64,000 nt of DNA from CAIMUS01 sp963708455. Its GTDB lineage: Bacteria > Pseudomonadota > Gammaproteobacteria > Competibacterales > Competibacteraceae. Of the stretch, positions 9,037 through 17,566 are shown one piece after another. How positions within the stretch are numbered: the stretch's first letter is position 1; each line of letters opens with the position of its first letter. Location: NCBI GenBank assembly GCA_963708455.1, contig CAVPSQ010000004.1, positions 868,001 through 932,000 of the forward strand. The letters are read 5' to 3'. The notes below the pieces were generated by a model that was not told where the DNA came from, did not search any database, and was given only the letters and a program-made list of their open reading frames with translations. Position numbers and translations under genes: made by a program.

Positions 9037-9507
9037 ATGGCCCAGGAAATCGAACATAAATTTCTGGTTCGCGACGCCAGTTGGCGCCAGCACGTCTACC
9101 GGTCCGTTGCAGTGCGGCAAGGCTATCTGGTCAGCGACGCCGTACGCTCGGTGCGAGTCCGGGTCGCCGCCGATAAGGCTTATCTCAACATCAAAAGCGG
9201 CGTTATCGGCGTCAGCCGGAGCGAATACGAATACCAGATTCCTCTGGCGGACGGGCATGAATTGTTGAATACGCTGTGTCGCAAGCCGCTGGTGGAAAAG
9301 ACCCGCCATCTGCTGCGTTATGGCGACCATGTCTGGGAAATCGACGAGTTTGCCGGCGACAATGCCGGCCTGATTGTGGCTGAAGTGGAATTGACCTCGC
9401 TCGGCGAAGCGTTCGCGCGGCCGCCCTGGCTGGGGGAGGAAGTCTCTCACGAGTTGCGCTATTACAATTCCCAACTGGCCTTGCATCCTTATAAAGACTG
9501 GCGGTAA
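9037..9507 (+). CDS. CYTH-domain protein (putative inorganic triphosphatase)
   Basis: A 156-residue protein starting MAQEIEHKFLV, where EIEHK is the ExExK metal/triphosphate signature of the CYTH superfamily. Conserved basic and acidic residues continue through the tunnel fold (RSVRVRV, YLNIKS, EYEYQIPL, VEKTR, WEIDEFAG, AEVEL). Bacterial single-domain CYTH proteins of this size act mainly as inorganic triphosphatases; adenylate cyclase activity occurs in a minority. It is followed after 5 bp by an L,D-transpeptidase gene, suggesting co-transcription. Confidence 0.9.
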   Translation: MAQEIEHKFLVRDASWRQHVYRSVAVRQGYLVSDAVRSVRVRVAADKAYLNIKSGVIGVSRSEYEYQIPLADGHELLNTLCRKPLVEKTRHLLRYGDHVWEIDEFAGDNAGLIVAEVELTSLGEAFARPPWLGEEVSHELRYYNSQLALHPYKDWR

Positions 9508-9512
9508 ACGCC

Positions 9513-10043
9513 ATGCGTATCCGGATCAGCCTGCCCGAACAGCGCCTGTATCTGCTGGAACAGGGCGCGGTGCGCGCATTCTATCCGGTATCCACCGCCC
9601 GCAACGGTCCGGGCGAAGCGCGCGACAGCGGCTGTACGCCGCGCGGTCTGCACCACATCCGGTTCAAGGTCGGTGCCGGCGCACCCCTGAATACGGTATT
9701 CGTCGGCCGTCGTCCTACCGGCGAGATCTACACTCCTGAACTGGGGCTTGGTTATCCACAGCGGGACTGGATTTTGACCCGCATCCTCTGGCTGAGCGGT
9801 CTGGAACCGGGTCGCAATCGCTACGGCGACCGGGATACGCTGCGACGCTATATCTACATTCATGGGTGCCCTGCCGGATTGCCGCTGGGGATTCCGCTGT
9901 CGCACGGCTGCATACGCATGGACAATGAAGCTATCGTGGCACTGTTCGAGCAGGTGCAGGTGGGAGACCAAGTGTTGATCGAGGATGAGGTTTGCCCCGG
10001 TTCCAAAGAAGGCGCGGGTGACCGGACCGTACCCGGCCGCTAA
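9513..10043 (+). CDS. L,D-transpeptidase (YkuD domain)
   Basis: A 176-residue YkuD-domain enzyme. The N-terminal RISLPEQRLYLLEQG strand pattern and the catalytic motif SHGCIRM (Cys about 133) with an upstream IHG are present. These enzymes form 3-3 peptidoglycan cross-links or attach lipoproteins. No signal peptide is visible, which is unusual for a periplasmic enzyme; a subset of short YkuD proteins share this. It starts 5 bp after the CYTH gene. Its stop overlaps the stop of the convergent STAS gene by a few bases. Confidence 0.88.
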   Translation: MRIRISLPEQRLYLLEQGAVRAFYPVSTARNGPGEARDSGCTPRGLHHIRFKVGAGAPLNTVFVGRRPTGEIYTPELGLGYPQRDWILTRILWLSGLEPGRNRYGDRDTLRRYIYIHGCPAGLPLGIPLSHGCIRMDNEAIVALFEQVQVGDQVLIEDEVCPGSKEGAGDRTVPGR

Positions 10044-10531
10044 CCAGCCAGCTTGTTGCGCAGTGCTTCGACCACGTCTTTGAAGACTTCCTGATTCCTG
10101 TCATTCACGTCGCTGAGCGCCTGGTGAGCCTCGAACATGGTTTTGGTCAGTTCCGCCTTGTTCGGCTCCATCACGCGCAAGCGATGCATGGTGTCGACAG
10201 GCATCGCACCGTCGTGACGGATATCGAAGATCTGCGAAAAGCCCACGTTGTCCAGCAGTTGAGTGATATCCGGTTTAGCAGAAATCAGAGTGATCCTGCG
10301 GGTGAAACGATCCCGCATGAAATTGGCTACTTTGGCGAGTAACCCCAGACTGGTGCTGTCGATGCATTCGATCTCGCTGAGATCGATCACCATATCGTTG
10401 TAATCGCTGGTGGTGAACAACTGCTCGAGAAACTCGTCCACCGAGCAGCTCATGGTGTAGCGGATATCACCTACGAGCTTGATGATATAGGTGTTATCCT
10501 GTTGCGCGTAATACGCCTGTCCTGCTGTCAT
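10040..10531 (-). CDS. STAS-domain anti-anti-sigma factor (HsbA/SpoIIAA-like)
   Basis: A 163-residue protein with a STAS domain in the first ~105 residues. The phosphorylatable serine region reads IECIDSTSLGLLAKVANF. A ~55-residue C-terminal extension follows. STAS antagonists switch between an anti-sigma partner and release according to serine phosphorylation. It lies 4 bp downstream of the receiver-PP2C gene, so the phosphatase and its likely substrate are co-transcribed. Size and neighbourhood resemble HsbA of Pseudomonas; no anti-sigma kinase gene is in the window. Confidence 0.9.
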   Translation of the reverse strand: MTAGQAYYAQQDNTYIIKLVGDIRYTMSCSVDEFLEQLFTTSDYNDMVIDLSEIECIDSTSLGLLAKVANFMRDRFTRRITLISAKPDITQLLDNVGFSQIFDIRHDGAMPVDTMHRLRVMEPNKAELTKTMFEAHQALSDVNDRNQEVFKDVVEALRNKLAG

Positions 10532-10535
10532 AAGC

Positions 10536-11714
10536 TCAAACCTGCCTCTTGATCAGCAAAATGGTCACGTCATCCGGCAAGGTGCTGGCCTGATCCAGCT
10601 CAAGCTGCCGGGCAAGGGATTCGACGCTGGCATGGGCGTCGGCGACGGCCGCTAACAGAAAATCGAGTCTGTCTTGTAAAGAAAACTGGGGCAGAGTTTC
10701 AAGTATTCCGTCGGAAATGAGCGTTAGCACAAAAGTCGCCGGCAACGCCAGCGTGTAGGTCTGATAATCGGCGAAGCCGAATAAGCCGACGGGCAAACTT
10801 TTACTTTCCAGATAGACGGCCTGTGCGCCGTCGTACAGGATCGGAAAGGGAAACTGACCGCCGTTGCTGTAGAGCAACTGGTTATCGGTCCGGTCGATCA
10901 CGCCGTAGAACATGGTCAGGTATTTGCCCAGTCGTCCCTGCAAAACTTCCCGGTTGAGGCGCCGCAAGGTCTTGGCGGGATCGAGAATGCCGTTGTCCTT
11001 GTCGCGCCGGTAGCGCTCCAGATAGCGGTTCATCTGGCTGCGCAGCAACACCGTCACGAAAGCCGAAGAAACCCCGTGCCCCGACACGTCGGCGATGTAA
11101 AAACCCAGATGTTCGGGATCGATGGCGAAATAATCGACAAAATCCCCGCTCAAATACAGTGAGGTTAATAACTGCCGGCTGAATTCGTAAGGCCCATGCT
11201 GCTGTTTGTCTTCCGGCAATAATTGAAACTGCAACTGCCGGCCAGCCTCCTCGTCCTGCTGCAGGCGCCGCAAGCTCTGCTGCAATTGCGCATTGACGGT
11301 TTCCAAGTGTTCGCGGTAGGCACGGTTCTCCCGCCGCAGACGGGCCCGCTCCAGACATTGTTGCACAGAATGCTCCAGCGCGGCCATATCCTCGATCGGT
11401 TTGGTGATATAGTCCCAGGCGCCCAGTTTGAGGGCGTCGACGGCGTCGCTGATCCTGCCCATACCGGAGATGACGATCAGCGGCATTTCCGGAAACTCCC
11501 GGATCAGTATCTCCAGCACCTGCAAACCGTTCAGTCCCGGCATGCGCAGATCGCACAGCACCAGGTCCGGATGCTCGCGCCGGCATAATTCGATACCTTC
11601 GGCCCCGCTATCCGCCTGGATGACCTCGAACTCGCTGTCTTCCAGGTAGGCAGCGATGATTTCCCGCAGCGCCTGCTCGTCGTCGATGGTCAGAATTTTC
11701 GCCGCTTTGGCCAT
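10536..11714 (-). CDS. Response regulator with PP2C (SpoIIE/RsbU-type) phosphatase output
   Basis: About 392 residues: a receiver domain (1-120, acceptor Asp in VLCDLRMPG), a coiled-coil linker (about 130-165), and a PP2C serine phosphatase domain (about 180-390) with the metal-binding LSGDFVDYF and IADVSGHGVSSAF motifs and a C-terminal LPDDVTILLIK. The likely substrate is the STAS protein encoded next. Its start ATG at 11714 overlaps the stop of the upstream receiver gene (TAATG), implying coupled translation; an alternative GTG lies at 11726. Compared with Pseudomonas HsbR it lacks the C-terminal kinase domain. Confidence 0.9.
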   Translation of the reverse strand: MAKAAKILTIDDEQALREIIAAYLEDSEFEVIQADSGAEGIELCRREHPDLVLCDLRMPGLNGLQVLEILIREFPEMPLIVISGMGRISDAVDALKLGAWDYITKPIEDMAALEHSVQQCLERARLRRENRAYREHLETVNAQLQQSLRRLQQDEEAGRQLQFQLLPEDKQQHGPYEFSRQLLTSLYLSGDFVDYFAIDPEHLGFYIADVSGHGVSSAFVTVLLRSQMNRYLERYRRDKDNGILDPAKTLRRLNREVLQGRLGKYLTMFYGVIDRTDNQLLYSNGGQFPFPILYDGAQAVYLESKSLPVGLFGFADYQTYTLALPATFVLTLISDGILETLPQFSLQDRLDFLLAAVADAHASVESLARQLELDQASTLPDDVTILLIKRQV

Positions 11715-12106
11715 TATCCTGCGCACCTTCTACTGTAGCGCGTCAGCGTGCGCACGGTATTCGCCAGCGGCGCCATATCCAACAACGGCTTGAGGTAAAC
11801 CTGCGAGTGGCTCAGCCCGATTTGTTGCAAATCGCCGGGCAGTGTATAGTCAGTGGAGCCGGTATGGACGATGAATTGCATCTCCGGGCACAGGGCATGC
11901 AGGCTGCGAATGGACGCATGGCCGTCCATTCCCGGCAGGCGCATGTCCATGATACACACCGCAAAAGAGCGGCCGCTCTCTACGTAGCGCAGCGCCTCTT
12001 CCCCCGATTCCACGGCGATGACCTGCATGCCTTCGTCTTCCAGATAGGCCTTCAAGTTTTCCCTAATCATGACTTCGTCGTCAACGATGAGTATGCTGGA
12101 TTCCAT
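11714..12106 (-). CDS. Stand-alone receiver-domain response regulator
   Basis: A 130-residue CheY-like receiver. Acidic residues lie in LIVDDEVMIREN, the acceptor Asp is in CIMDMRLPGMDGH, and the conserved Thr and Lys positions follow. There is no output domain. It is the first gene of the three-gene minus-strand cluster (receiver, receiver-PP2C, STAS) and is translationally coupled to the second. It probably feeds phosphorylation signals to the partner switch, but its kinase is unknown. Confidence 0.92.
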   Translation of the reverse strand: MESSILIVDDEVMIRENLKAYLEDEGMQVIAVESGEEALRYVESGRSFAVCIMDMRLPGMDGHASIRSLHALCPEMQFIVHTGSTDYTLPGDLQQIGLSHSQVYLKPLLDMAPLANTVRTLTRYSRRCAG

Positions 12107-12450
12107 TGTAGCTGTTCAGCGCTGTTCTTGAAGCTGTAAGAGGCGGCGGGTGGATCGAATGCAGGGTGGGCGCACGGGCAGGGGTCGCCTGCCTGCCGGC
12201 GGTTTCCCACAGGACTGGAAGAGTGCTCGGCAACGGTCGGACGGCAAGTCGGTCAGGGAATTCTCAAGCCGGATGCGAATGCCGTATTTGACCCTGCCCG
12301 TATTGGCTCGTTCAATGGAATGCAATGGGCGACAATTTACGTTAGTGAAAGTTGACTTTATTATAGCTGCCGCAAATGACTGTCGCTGCCAATGAATACG
12401 ACAGCAGCACAAGTATTTCTCTTTAAATTTTCTGCAAGAGTGCTATCCGA
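12107..12450. other. Divergent intergenic region before nagZ
   Basis: 344 bp between the minus-strand regulator cluster and nagZ. No gene is supported. The right half is AT-richer (about 12330-12450) and presumably holds the nagZ promoter, but no hexamer pair is good enough to mark. Confidence 0.4.
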
Positions 12451-13497
12451 GTGGCTTTAGGTCCCGTCATGCTCGGCCTGGAAGGGCCGGAACTGAGTGC
12501 TGAAGAGAAACAACTGTTGACTCACCCGCTGGTAGGGGGAGTTATCCTGTTCACCCGTAACTACCGTTCGCCTGAACAGGTGGCGGCACTAACAGCCGCT
12601 ATTCATGGTCTACGCCAGCCCCGCCTGCTGGTGGCGGTGGACCACGAGGGTGGGCGCGTGCAACGCTTTCGCCAGGGCTTTACGCATCTACCGGCGGTGC
12701 GGCGGCTGGGAGAGATTTGCGACCATGCCCGTCTGCGCGCCAAACAACTGGCGCGGGTCACTGGCTGGCTGATGGCTACCGAACTGCGCGCGGTCGGGGT
12801 GGATTTCAGCTTCGCCCCGGTGCTCGATCTGGATCGCGGCGTCAGCGCCGTGATCGGCGACCGTTCCTTCCACCACGATCCGGAAATCGTGGCTGACCTG
12901 GCCCATGCCTATGGCAGCGGCATGCAGAAAGCGGGCATGGAGGCAGTGGGCAAGCATTTTCCCGGCCACGGCGGGGTGGCGGCGGATTCGCATGTGGAAT
13001 TGCCGGTGGATGAACGCCCGCTGGACGAACTGGCCGCCACGGATCTACTTGCTTTCGAGCGCATGATCCACTACGGCGTCGCCGCCCTGATGCCGGCGCA
13101 TGTGCTCTATCCGCGGGTGGATGCCCTGCCAGCCGGTTTTTCGCAACGGTGGCTGCGAGATATTCTGCGCCAGCGGCTGGGGTTTCAGGGCGTGATCTTC
13201 AGCGACGATCTGGATATGGCCGGCGCTGGAGTCGCCGGCTCCCCGCCCGAACGGGCTGCCGCCGCCCTGGCGGCCGGCTGCGATATGGTACTAGCCTGCA
13301 ACGATCGCCCGGCGGCCGTGGCCATACTCGACGGCCTTAAAGTTGCTACGAATCCGGTGTCGCAATTGCGCCTGATCCGCATGCATGGCCGGGGCCGGTT
13401 GACCCTGGCGCAGATGCAGCAGGACGAGTCCTGGCAACACGCCGTGCAGTTGGTACAGGATTACGACGCCTTCCCGTTGCTGGAGCTGGATATATGA
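12451..13497 (+). CDS. nagZ: Beta-N-acetylhexosaminidase NagZ
   Basis: A 348-residue family 3 glycoside hydrolase. It has AVDHEGGRVQRF (about 67-78), the KHFPGHG loop with the general acid/base His (about 168-174), and IFSDDLDMAG with the catalytic Asp. NagZ is the cytoplasmic enzyme that removes GlcNAc from anhydro-muropeptides in cell-wall recycling. The start is GTG at 12451. The gene overlaps the following hpt by four bases (ATGA), so translation is coupled. Confidence 0.95.
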   Translation: MALGPVMLGLEGPELSAEEKQLLTHPLVGGVILFTRNYRSPEQVAALTAAIHGLRQPRLLVAVDHEGGRVQRFRQGFTHLPAVRRLGEICDHARLRAKQLARVTGWLMATELRAVGVDFSFAPVLDLDRGVSAVIGDRSFHHDPEIVADLAHAYGSGMQKAGMEAVGKHFPGHGGVAADSHVELPVDERPLDELAATDLLAFERMIHYGVAALMPAHVLYPRVDALPAGFSQRWLRDILRQRLGFQGVIFSDDLDMAGAGVAGSPPERAAAALAAGCDMVLACNDRPAAVAILDGLKVATNPVSQLRLIRMHGRGRLTLAQMQQDESWQHAVQLVQDYDAFPLLELDI

Positions 13498-14054
13498 ACG
13501 ACGCCATTAGTGCCGAACAGGCGCTGGCTGTCCTGCGCGAGGCCGATCTGCTGCACTCTGCCGAAGCTGTGAATGACGCCCTGGAGCGGCTGGCGTCCGC
13601 TCTCGACGCGCGTTTCCGAAACTGCGACCCGCTGCTGCTGGCGGTGATGAACGGCGGCATGTTCCCGGCAGTGCAGTTGGCCGCCCGTCTGCAGTTTCCG
13701 GTGCAAATAGGCTATGTGCATGCCAGCCGCTACCGTGGTGCGACCCGCGGCGGAGAATTGCGCTGGATTGCCAAACCGCAGCTCCCGGTAGCCGACCGGG
13801 TGGTGCTGGTGATCGACGATATTTTCGATGAGGGCGTCACCCTCAAGGTCATTGTTGCCCACCTGCGGGGGGTGGGCGCCCGCGAAGTGCATACTGCTGT
13901 TCTGGTGGACAAGCTGCACGACCGCAAGACGTCCGACTTCAGCGTGGATTTTATCGGTTTGCAGGTGGTAGACCGCTATGTTTTCGGTTGCGGCATGGAT
14001 TACAAGGAATACTGGCGCAATCTGCCGGCGATTTACGCGGTCAGGGGCTCCTGA
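13494..14054 (+). CDS. hpt: Hypoxanthine-guanine phosphoribosyltransferase
   Basis: A 186-residue purine phosphoribosyltransferase. The PRPP-binding loop VLVIDDIFDEGVTLK is at about residues 104-118. It salvages hypoxanthine and guanine to IMP and GMP. It lies between nagZ and a methylthioinosine/methylthioadenosine phosphorylase gene, an order also known in Pseudomonas. There the phosphorylase yields hypoxanthine, which this enzyme can use. Confidence 0.9.
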   Translation: MNDAISAEQALAVLREADLLHSAEAVNDALERLASALDARFRNCDPLLLAVMNGGMFPAVQLAARLQFPVQIGYVHASRYRGATRGGELRWIAKPQLPVADRVVLVIDDIFDEGVTLKVIVAHLRGVGAREVHTAVLVDKLHDRKTSDFSVDFIGLQVVDRYVFGCGMDYKEYWRNLPAIYAVRGS

Positions 14055-14093
14055 ATTTCATTACAACGCGCATTTTCTGGAGGATTAACTTGT

Positions 14094-14837
14094 ATGGCGC
14101 CCTTGCTGGCCATCATCGGAGGCACCGGCCTCACTTCGCTGGAAACCTTGCAGATCGACCGGCAGGAGACGGTGTCCACGCCCTATGGGGAGCCATCTGA
14201 CCCGTTGATCCACGGCGAACTGCACGGCAAGGCGGTGGTATTCCTGGCCCGGCACGGCTACAGCCATACTATCCCCCCGCATAAAGTCAATTACCGGGCC
14301 AACATCTGGGCGCTCAAGCACAGCGGTGTCGAGCGCATCGTTGCCGTGGCGGCCGTGGGCGGCATCAATGCCGCGCTGCCGCCCGGTCGCCTGGCTTTCC
14401 CGGATCAGCTCATCGACTATACCTGGGCGCGCGGCCATACCTTCTTCGAGGACGATTTGCAGCATGTTACCCATATCGATTTCACCTATCCGTATTGCGA
14501 AGCACTGCGCGGCCAACTGATCGCAGCGGCCCGACGGGCCGGTGTGGACGCCTTGGAAGGGGGCGTTTACGGTGCCATGCAGGGTCCCCGGCTGGAAACC
14601 GCGGCGGAAATCCTGCGGCTGGAACGGGACGGCTGCGATATGGTGGGCATGACCGGTATGCCGGAAGCAGCCTTGGCGCGCGAACTGGGGCTGGATTACG
14701 CCGCCTGCGCTGTGGCAGCCAACTGGGCAGCCGGCAAAAGCACGGCGCTGATTACGATGGAAGACATTCAGCGGCAACTGATCGCCGGGATGGCGCAGGT
14801 CAGAGTGCTGCTGTGCGCACTGATCGAGTTGCTATGA
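14094..14837 (+). CDS. S-methyl-5'-thioinosine / methylthioadenosine phosphorylase
   Basis: A 247-residue member of the PNP/MTAP family. It has the phosphate-binding start IIGGTGL, ARHGYSHTIPPHKVNYRANIW near residues 52-72, the AAVGGIN segment and the substrate loop GCDMVGMTGMPEAALARELG. The setting next to hpt and nagZ matches the Pseudomonas methylthioinosine phosphorylase locus, so MTI is the likelier substrate; true MTAP activity cannot be excluded. A GGAGG lies about 12 bp before the ATG. Confidence 0.88.
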   Translation: MAPLLAIIGGTGLTSLETLQIDRQETVSTPYGEPSDPLIHGELHGKAVVFLARHGYSHTIPPHKVNYRANIWALKHSGVERIVAVAAVGGINAALPPGRLAFPDQLIDYTWARGHTFFEDDLQHVTHIDFTYPYCEALRGQLIAAARRAGVDALEGGVYGAMQGPRLETAAEILRLERDGCDMVGMTGMPEAALARELGLDYAACAVAANWAAGKSTALITMEDIQRQLIAGMAQVRVLLCALIELL

Positions 14838-14844
14838 GCCGGTG

Positions 14845-15102
14845 TCAAGGCCGGTCGTCTGGCCGGTTGCGGGTAGCTGGCGTCCGGCCCTGCTGCTGGC
14901 GTTCCCCATAGCGATTGGACCAGCGGGCCAGTTCCAGAATGGGATAGCCGATCACCACCACCGCCAGAAAAATGAACACCAGCATCGACAGCCAGGGCGG
15001 CAGGCGCGGCCAGAGATATTTTACGCAATACACCAGAAACCAGCCCATGCCGGCGGTGACCAGCAGGGCGGTAAGTAAAGCGCGAATGTCGCTGCGTTGC
15101 AT
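14845..15102 (-). CDS. Small two-helix inner-membrane protein of unknown function
   Basis: An 85-residue protein with two predicted membrane helices, about residues 8-30 (LLTALLVTAGMGWFLVYCV) and 37-58 (LSMLVFIFLAVVVIGYPIL), and a polar Arg/Gln-rich tail. No family is recognised. It is convergent with the phosphorylase gene (7 bp between stops) and divergent from the ABC importer operon. Confidence 0.65.
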   Translation of the reverse strand: MQRSDIRALLTALLVTAGMGWFLVYCVKYLWPRLPPWLSMLVFIFLAVVVIGYPILELARWSNRYGERQQQGRTPATRNRPDDRP

Positions 15103-15242
15103 AGGGGTTGCCTGTACCTACCAGGGTAAAGCGGGTTGATGCGCCGAGCGCCAGGCAATATCCCGCTTGCGCCGACCCGGTGTATGCTAACATCCCTATG
15201 ACATTTTTCTGCAAACAGCACTTCCAGTCAAAGATAAAGAAC

Positions 15243-16019
15243 ATGACCGAGTCACCCCCGGCCCTGGACGCTGTGGATATACACAAGCGTTTCGGCAGCA
15301 TCGAAGTCCTCAAGGGAATCTCCCTCAGTGTAGCGGAAGGCGCCGTTGTCTCCATCCTGGGTTCCTCCGGTTCGGGCAAGAGCACTTTTTTACGCTGCAT
15401 CAATCTGTTGGAAATCCCCGACAGCGGCACGGTGACGTTACATGGCGAAACCATCCGGATGCGCACGGACCGGCACGGCCGGCGGACGCCGACGGACTGG
15501 AAACAGGTGGAGCGGATTCGCTCGCGGCTGGCAATGGTGTTCCAGAGTTTCAATCTCTGGTCGCACATGACGGTGTTGCAAAACCTGATCGAAGCGCCGG
15601 TCCATGTGCTGAAAAGGCCGAAAAAGGACACCATCGCCAAGGCCGAAGCCCTGTTGCAAAGAGTCGGCTTGTATGAGCGCAAGGATTATTATCCGGCGCA
15701 TATTTCCGGCGGTCAGCAACAGCGTGCCGCCATTGCCCGCGCCCTGGCGATGGAGCCGGAAGTCATGCTGTTCGATGAGCCGACTTCCGCGCTGGACCCG
15801 GAACTGGTCGGAGAAGTGCTCAAAGTGATGCGCGATCTGGCGGAGGAGGGCCGCACCATGCTGGTGGTTACGCATGAAGTGGGTTTCGCCCGGGAAGTGT
15901 CTTCCGAAGTCGTCTTCCTGCATCAGGGGAAGATCGAAGAGCGGGGCGTGCCCGCGCAGGTATTGGGCAATCCGCAATCGGAACGCTGCCGACAGTTTTT
16001 GTCGGGCATGCTCAAATAA
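15243..16019 (+). CDS. Polar amino acid ABC transporter, ATP-binding protein
   Basis: A 258-residue ATPase of the HisP/ArtP type. Walker A is GSSGSGKST, the signature is ISGGQQQRAAIARAL, Walker B is VMLFDEPTSALDPE, and the H-loop is VVTHEVGFAREV. The frame extends upstream, but the family N-terminus begins at the ATG at 15243 (MTESPP). It energises the importer encoded downstream; gene order ATPase, binding protein, permease, permease is that of artPIQM. Confidence 0.94.
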   Translation: MTESPPALDAVDIHKRFGSIEVLKGISLSVAEGAVVSILGSSGSGKSTFLRCINLLEIPDSGTVTLHGETIRMRTDRHGRRTPTDWKQVERIRSRLAMVFQSFNLWSHMTVLQNLIEAPVHVLKRPKKDTIAKAEALLQRVGLYERKDYYPAHISGGQQQRAAIARALAMEPEVMLFDEPTSALDPELVGEVLKVMRDLAEEGRTMLVVTHEVGFAREVSSEVVFLHQGKIEERGVPAQVLGNPQSERCRQFLSGMLK

Positions 16020-16053
16020 CGTCATTACTGTCCGCATTGGAGGAATTCAATCC

Positions 16054-16833
16054 ATGAGAAGACTGCTTGTCACCCTGTGCCTGACTGTGCTGGCGCTGGT
16101 TGGAATCCAGGCCCACGCCAAAGAATGGAAGGCAGTGCGCATCGCCATCGAGGGCGCCTATCCGCCCTTCAGCACGGTGGATCAGCAGGGCAATCTGCAA
16201 GGTTTCGATGTCGATATCGCGCAGGCGCTGTGCGCCACCATGCAGGTCCAGTGCAAGCTGGTGAGATCCGATTGGGATGGCATCATTCCCGGCCTACTGG
16301 CGCGTAAATACGACGCTATCGTATCGTCCATGTCGGCGACCGAGGAGCGCCAGCAGAAAGTCGATTTCAGCAACAAGTATTACCAGGCGCCGGCCCGGTT
16401 CGTGCGCAAGAAAGGCTCCGGCGTCGAAATCAACCCCGACAGCCTCAAAGGCAAGACCGTGGGCGTGCAGCGTGCCACCATTCACGACAAGTATCTCAGC
16501 GATAATTACGGCAACCTTGTCAAGATCAACCGCTACGACACCCAGGACGCCGCCTATCAGGACATGCTGTCGGGTCGGGTCGATCTGCTGCTGGCCGATC
16601 AGATTCCGTTACTGGATGGCTTTTTGAAGACTGATGCTGGCAAGGACTACGAGTTTGTCGGCCCGCCCCTCACGGACCCCAAATGGTTTGGCGAGGGGGT
16701 GGCCGTGGCCGTGCGCAAACAAGATAAGGATTTGCGCGAAATGATCAACAAGGCCATTGGTACGATTCGCGCTAACGGTGTTTACAAAAAGATTCAGGAT
16801 CAGTATTTCGACTTCGATATCTACGGCGACTGA
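16054..16833 (+). CDS. Periplasmic amino acid-binding protein (Lys/Arg/Orn/His type)
   Basis: A 259-residue solute-binding protein with a signal peptide (MRRLLVTLCLTVLALVGIQAHA). The mature chain begins KEWKAVRIAIEGAYPPFS. The family signature GFDVDIAQALC follows, with SDWDGIIPGLLARKYDAI, the Type 3 solute-binding pattern for basic amino acids. GGAGGA precedes the ATG at 16054. It captures the substrate for the two permeases downstream. Exact specificity (Arg, Lys, His) is inferred from family only. Confidence 0.93.
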   Translation: MRRLLVTLCLTVLALVGIQAHAKEWKAVRIAIEGAYPPFSTVDQQGNLQGFDVDIAQALCATMQVQCKLVRSDWDGIIPGLLARKYDAIVSSMSATEERQQKVDFSNKYYQAPARFVRKKGSGVEINPDSLKGKTVGVQRATIHDKYLSDNYGNLVKINRYDTQDAAYQDMLSGRVDLLLADQIPLLDGFLKTDAGKDYEFVGPPLTDPKWFGEGVAVAVRKQDKDLREMINKAIGTIRANGVYKKIQDQYFDFDIYGD

Positions 16834-16867
16834 TCGCCGCCGCTCTTTTTTACCGCGGACCACCCCT

Positions 16868-17566
16868 ATGCTCGAGTTGCACGGTTATGGGCCCAGCATT
16901 GTAGAAGGAGCGCTGCTGACGCTGGAGGTCGGCTTACTGGCATTGGCACTGTCGGTGGTATTAGGCATGCTGGGCGCGCTGGCGAAAGTATCCCGCTCCC
17001 GTTTCGCCCGCGCGGTGGCGTCCTTTTACACCACGCTGATCCGGGGGATACCGGATCTGGTGCTGATGCTGCTGATTTTCTACGGCGGTCAGGTGCTGGT
17101 CAATGATCTGGTGCAGGCGGTCGGTTATGACGGTTATCTCGATATTGACCCGTTCATCGCCGGCGTGCTGACCATTGGTTTTATCTTCGGCGCTTATATG
17201 ACCGAGACCTTCCGGGGAGCGATGCTGGCTGTCCCCATCGGTCAGCTCGAGGCTGGCTATGCCTACGGGATGAATCGCCTCCAGGTTTTGCGGCGAATTT
17301 TATTGCCACAGATGATCCGCCACGCGCTGCCCGGTTTTGGCAACAACTGGCTGGTGTTGCTGAAAGCCACGGCGCTGGTCTCCATCATCGGGCTGGACGA
17401 TATGGTCCGCAAAGCCTATCTGGCCGCCGGCGCCACCCGGTTGCCGTTTACCTTCTACCTGGTGGTCGCGCTACTGTTTCTGGCGTTTACCACGGTGTCT
17501 TTGATCCTGCTGCGCTGGGCGGAACGCCGCTATAACATCGGCTATCAAACTGAGATTAGGCCGTGA
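16868..17566 (+). CDS. Polar amino acid ABC transporter permease (HisQ/ArtQ-like)
   Basis: A 232-residue inner-membrane permease starting MLELHGYG, with several hydrophobic helices and the EAA-type loop QLEAGYAYGMNRLQVLRRI that contacts the ATPase. The ATG at 16868 gives the family N-terminus; a longer frame runs into the binding-protein gene and is not real. The downstream permease GTG overlaps its stop (GTGA). Confidence 0.93.
   Translation: MLELHGYGPSIVEGALLTLEVGLLALALSVVLGMLGALAKVSRSRFARAVASFYTTLIRGIPDLVLMLLIFYGGQVLVNDLVQAVGYDGYLDIDPFIAGVLTIGFIFGAYMTETFRGAMLAVPIGQLEAGYAYGMNRLQVLRRILLPQMIRHALPGFGNNWLVLLKATALVSIIGLDDMVRKAYLAAGATRLPFTFYLVVALLFLAFTTVSLILLRWAERRYNIGYQTEIRP

Noticed and set aside
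12310..12400. AT-rich TTGACT with TTATAG as a nagZ promoter.
   Set aside because: Hexamer spacing is wrong for each combination tried.
14094..14110. TTG at 14090 as an alternative start for the phosphorylase.
   Set aside because: It is in another frame; the ATG at 14094 gives the family N-terminus.
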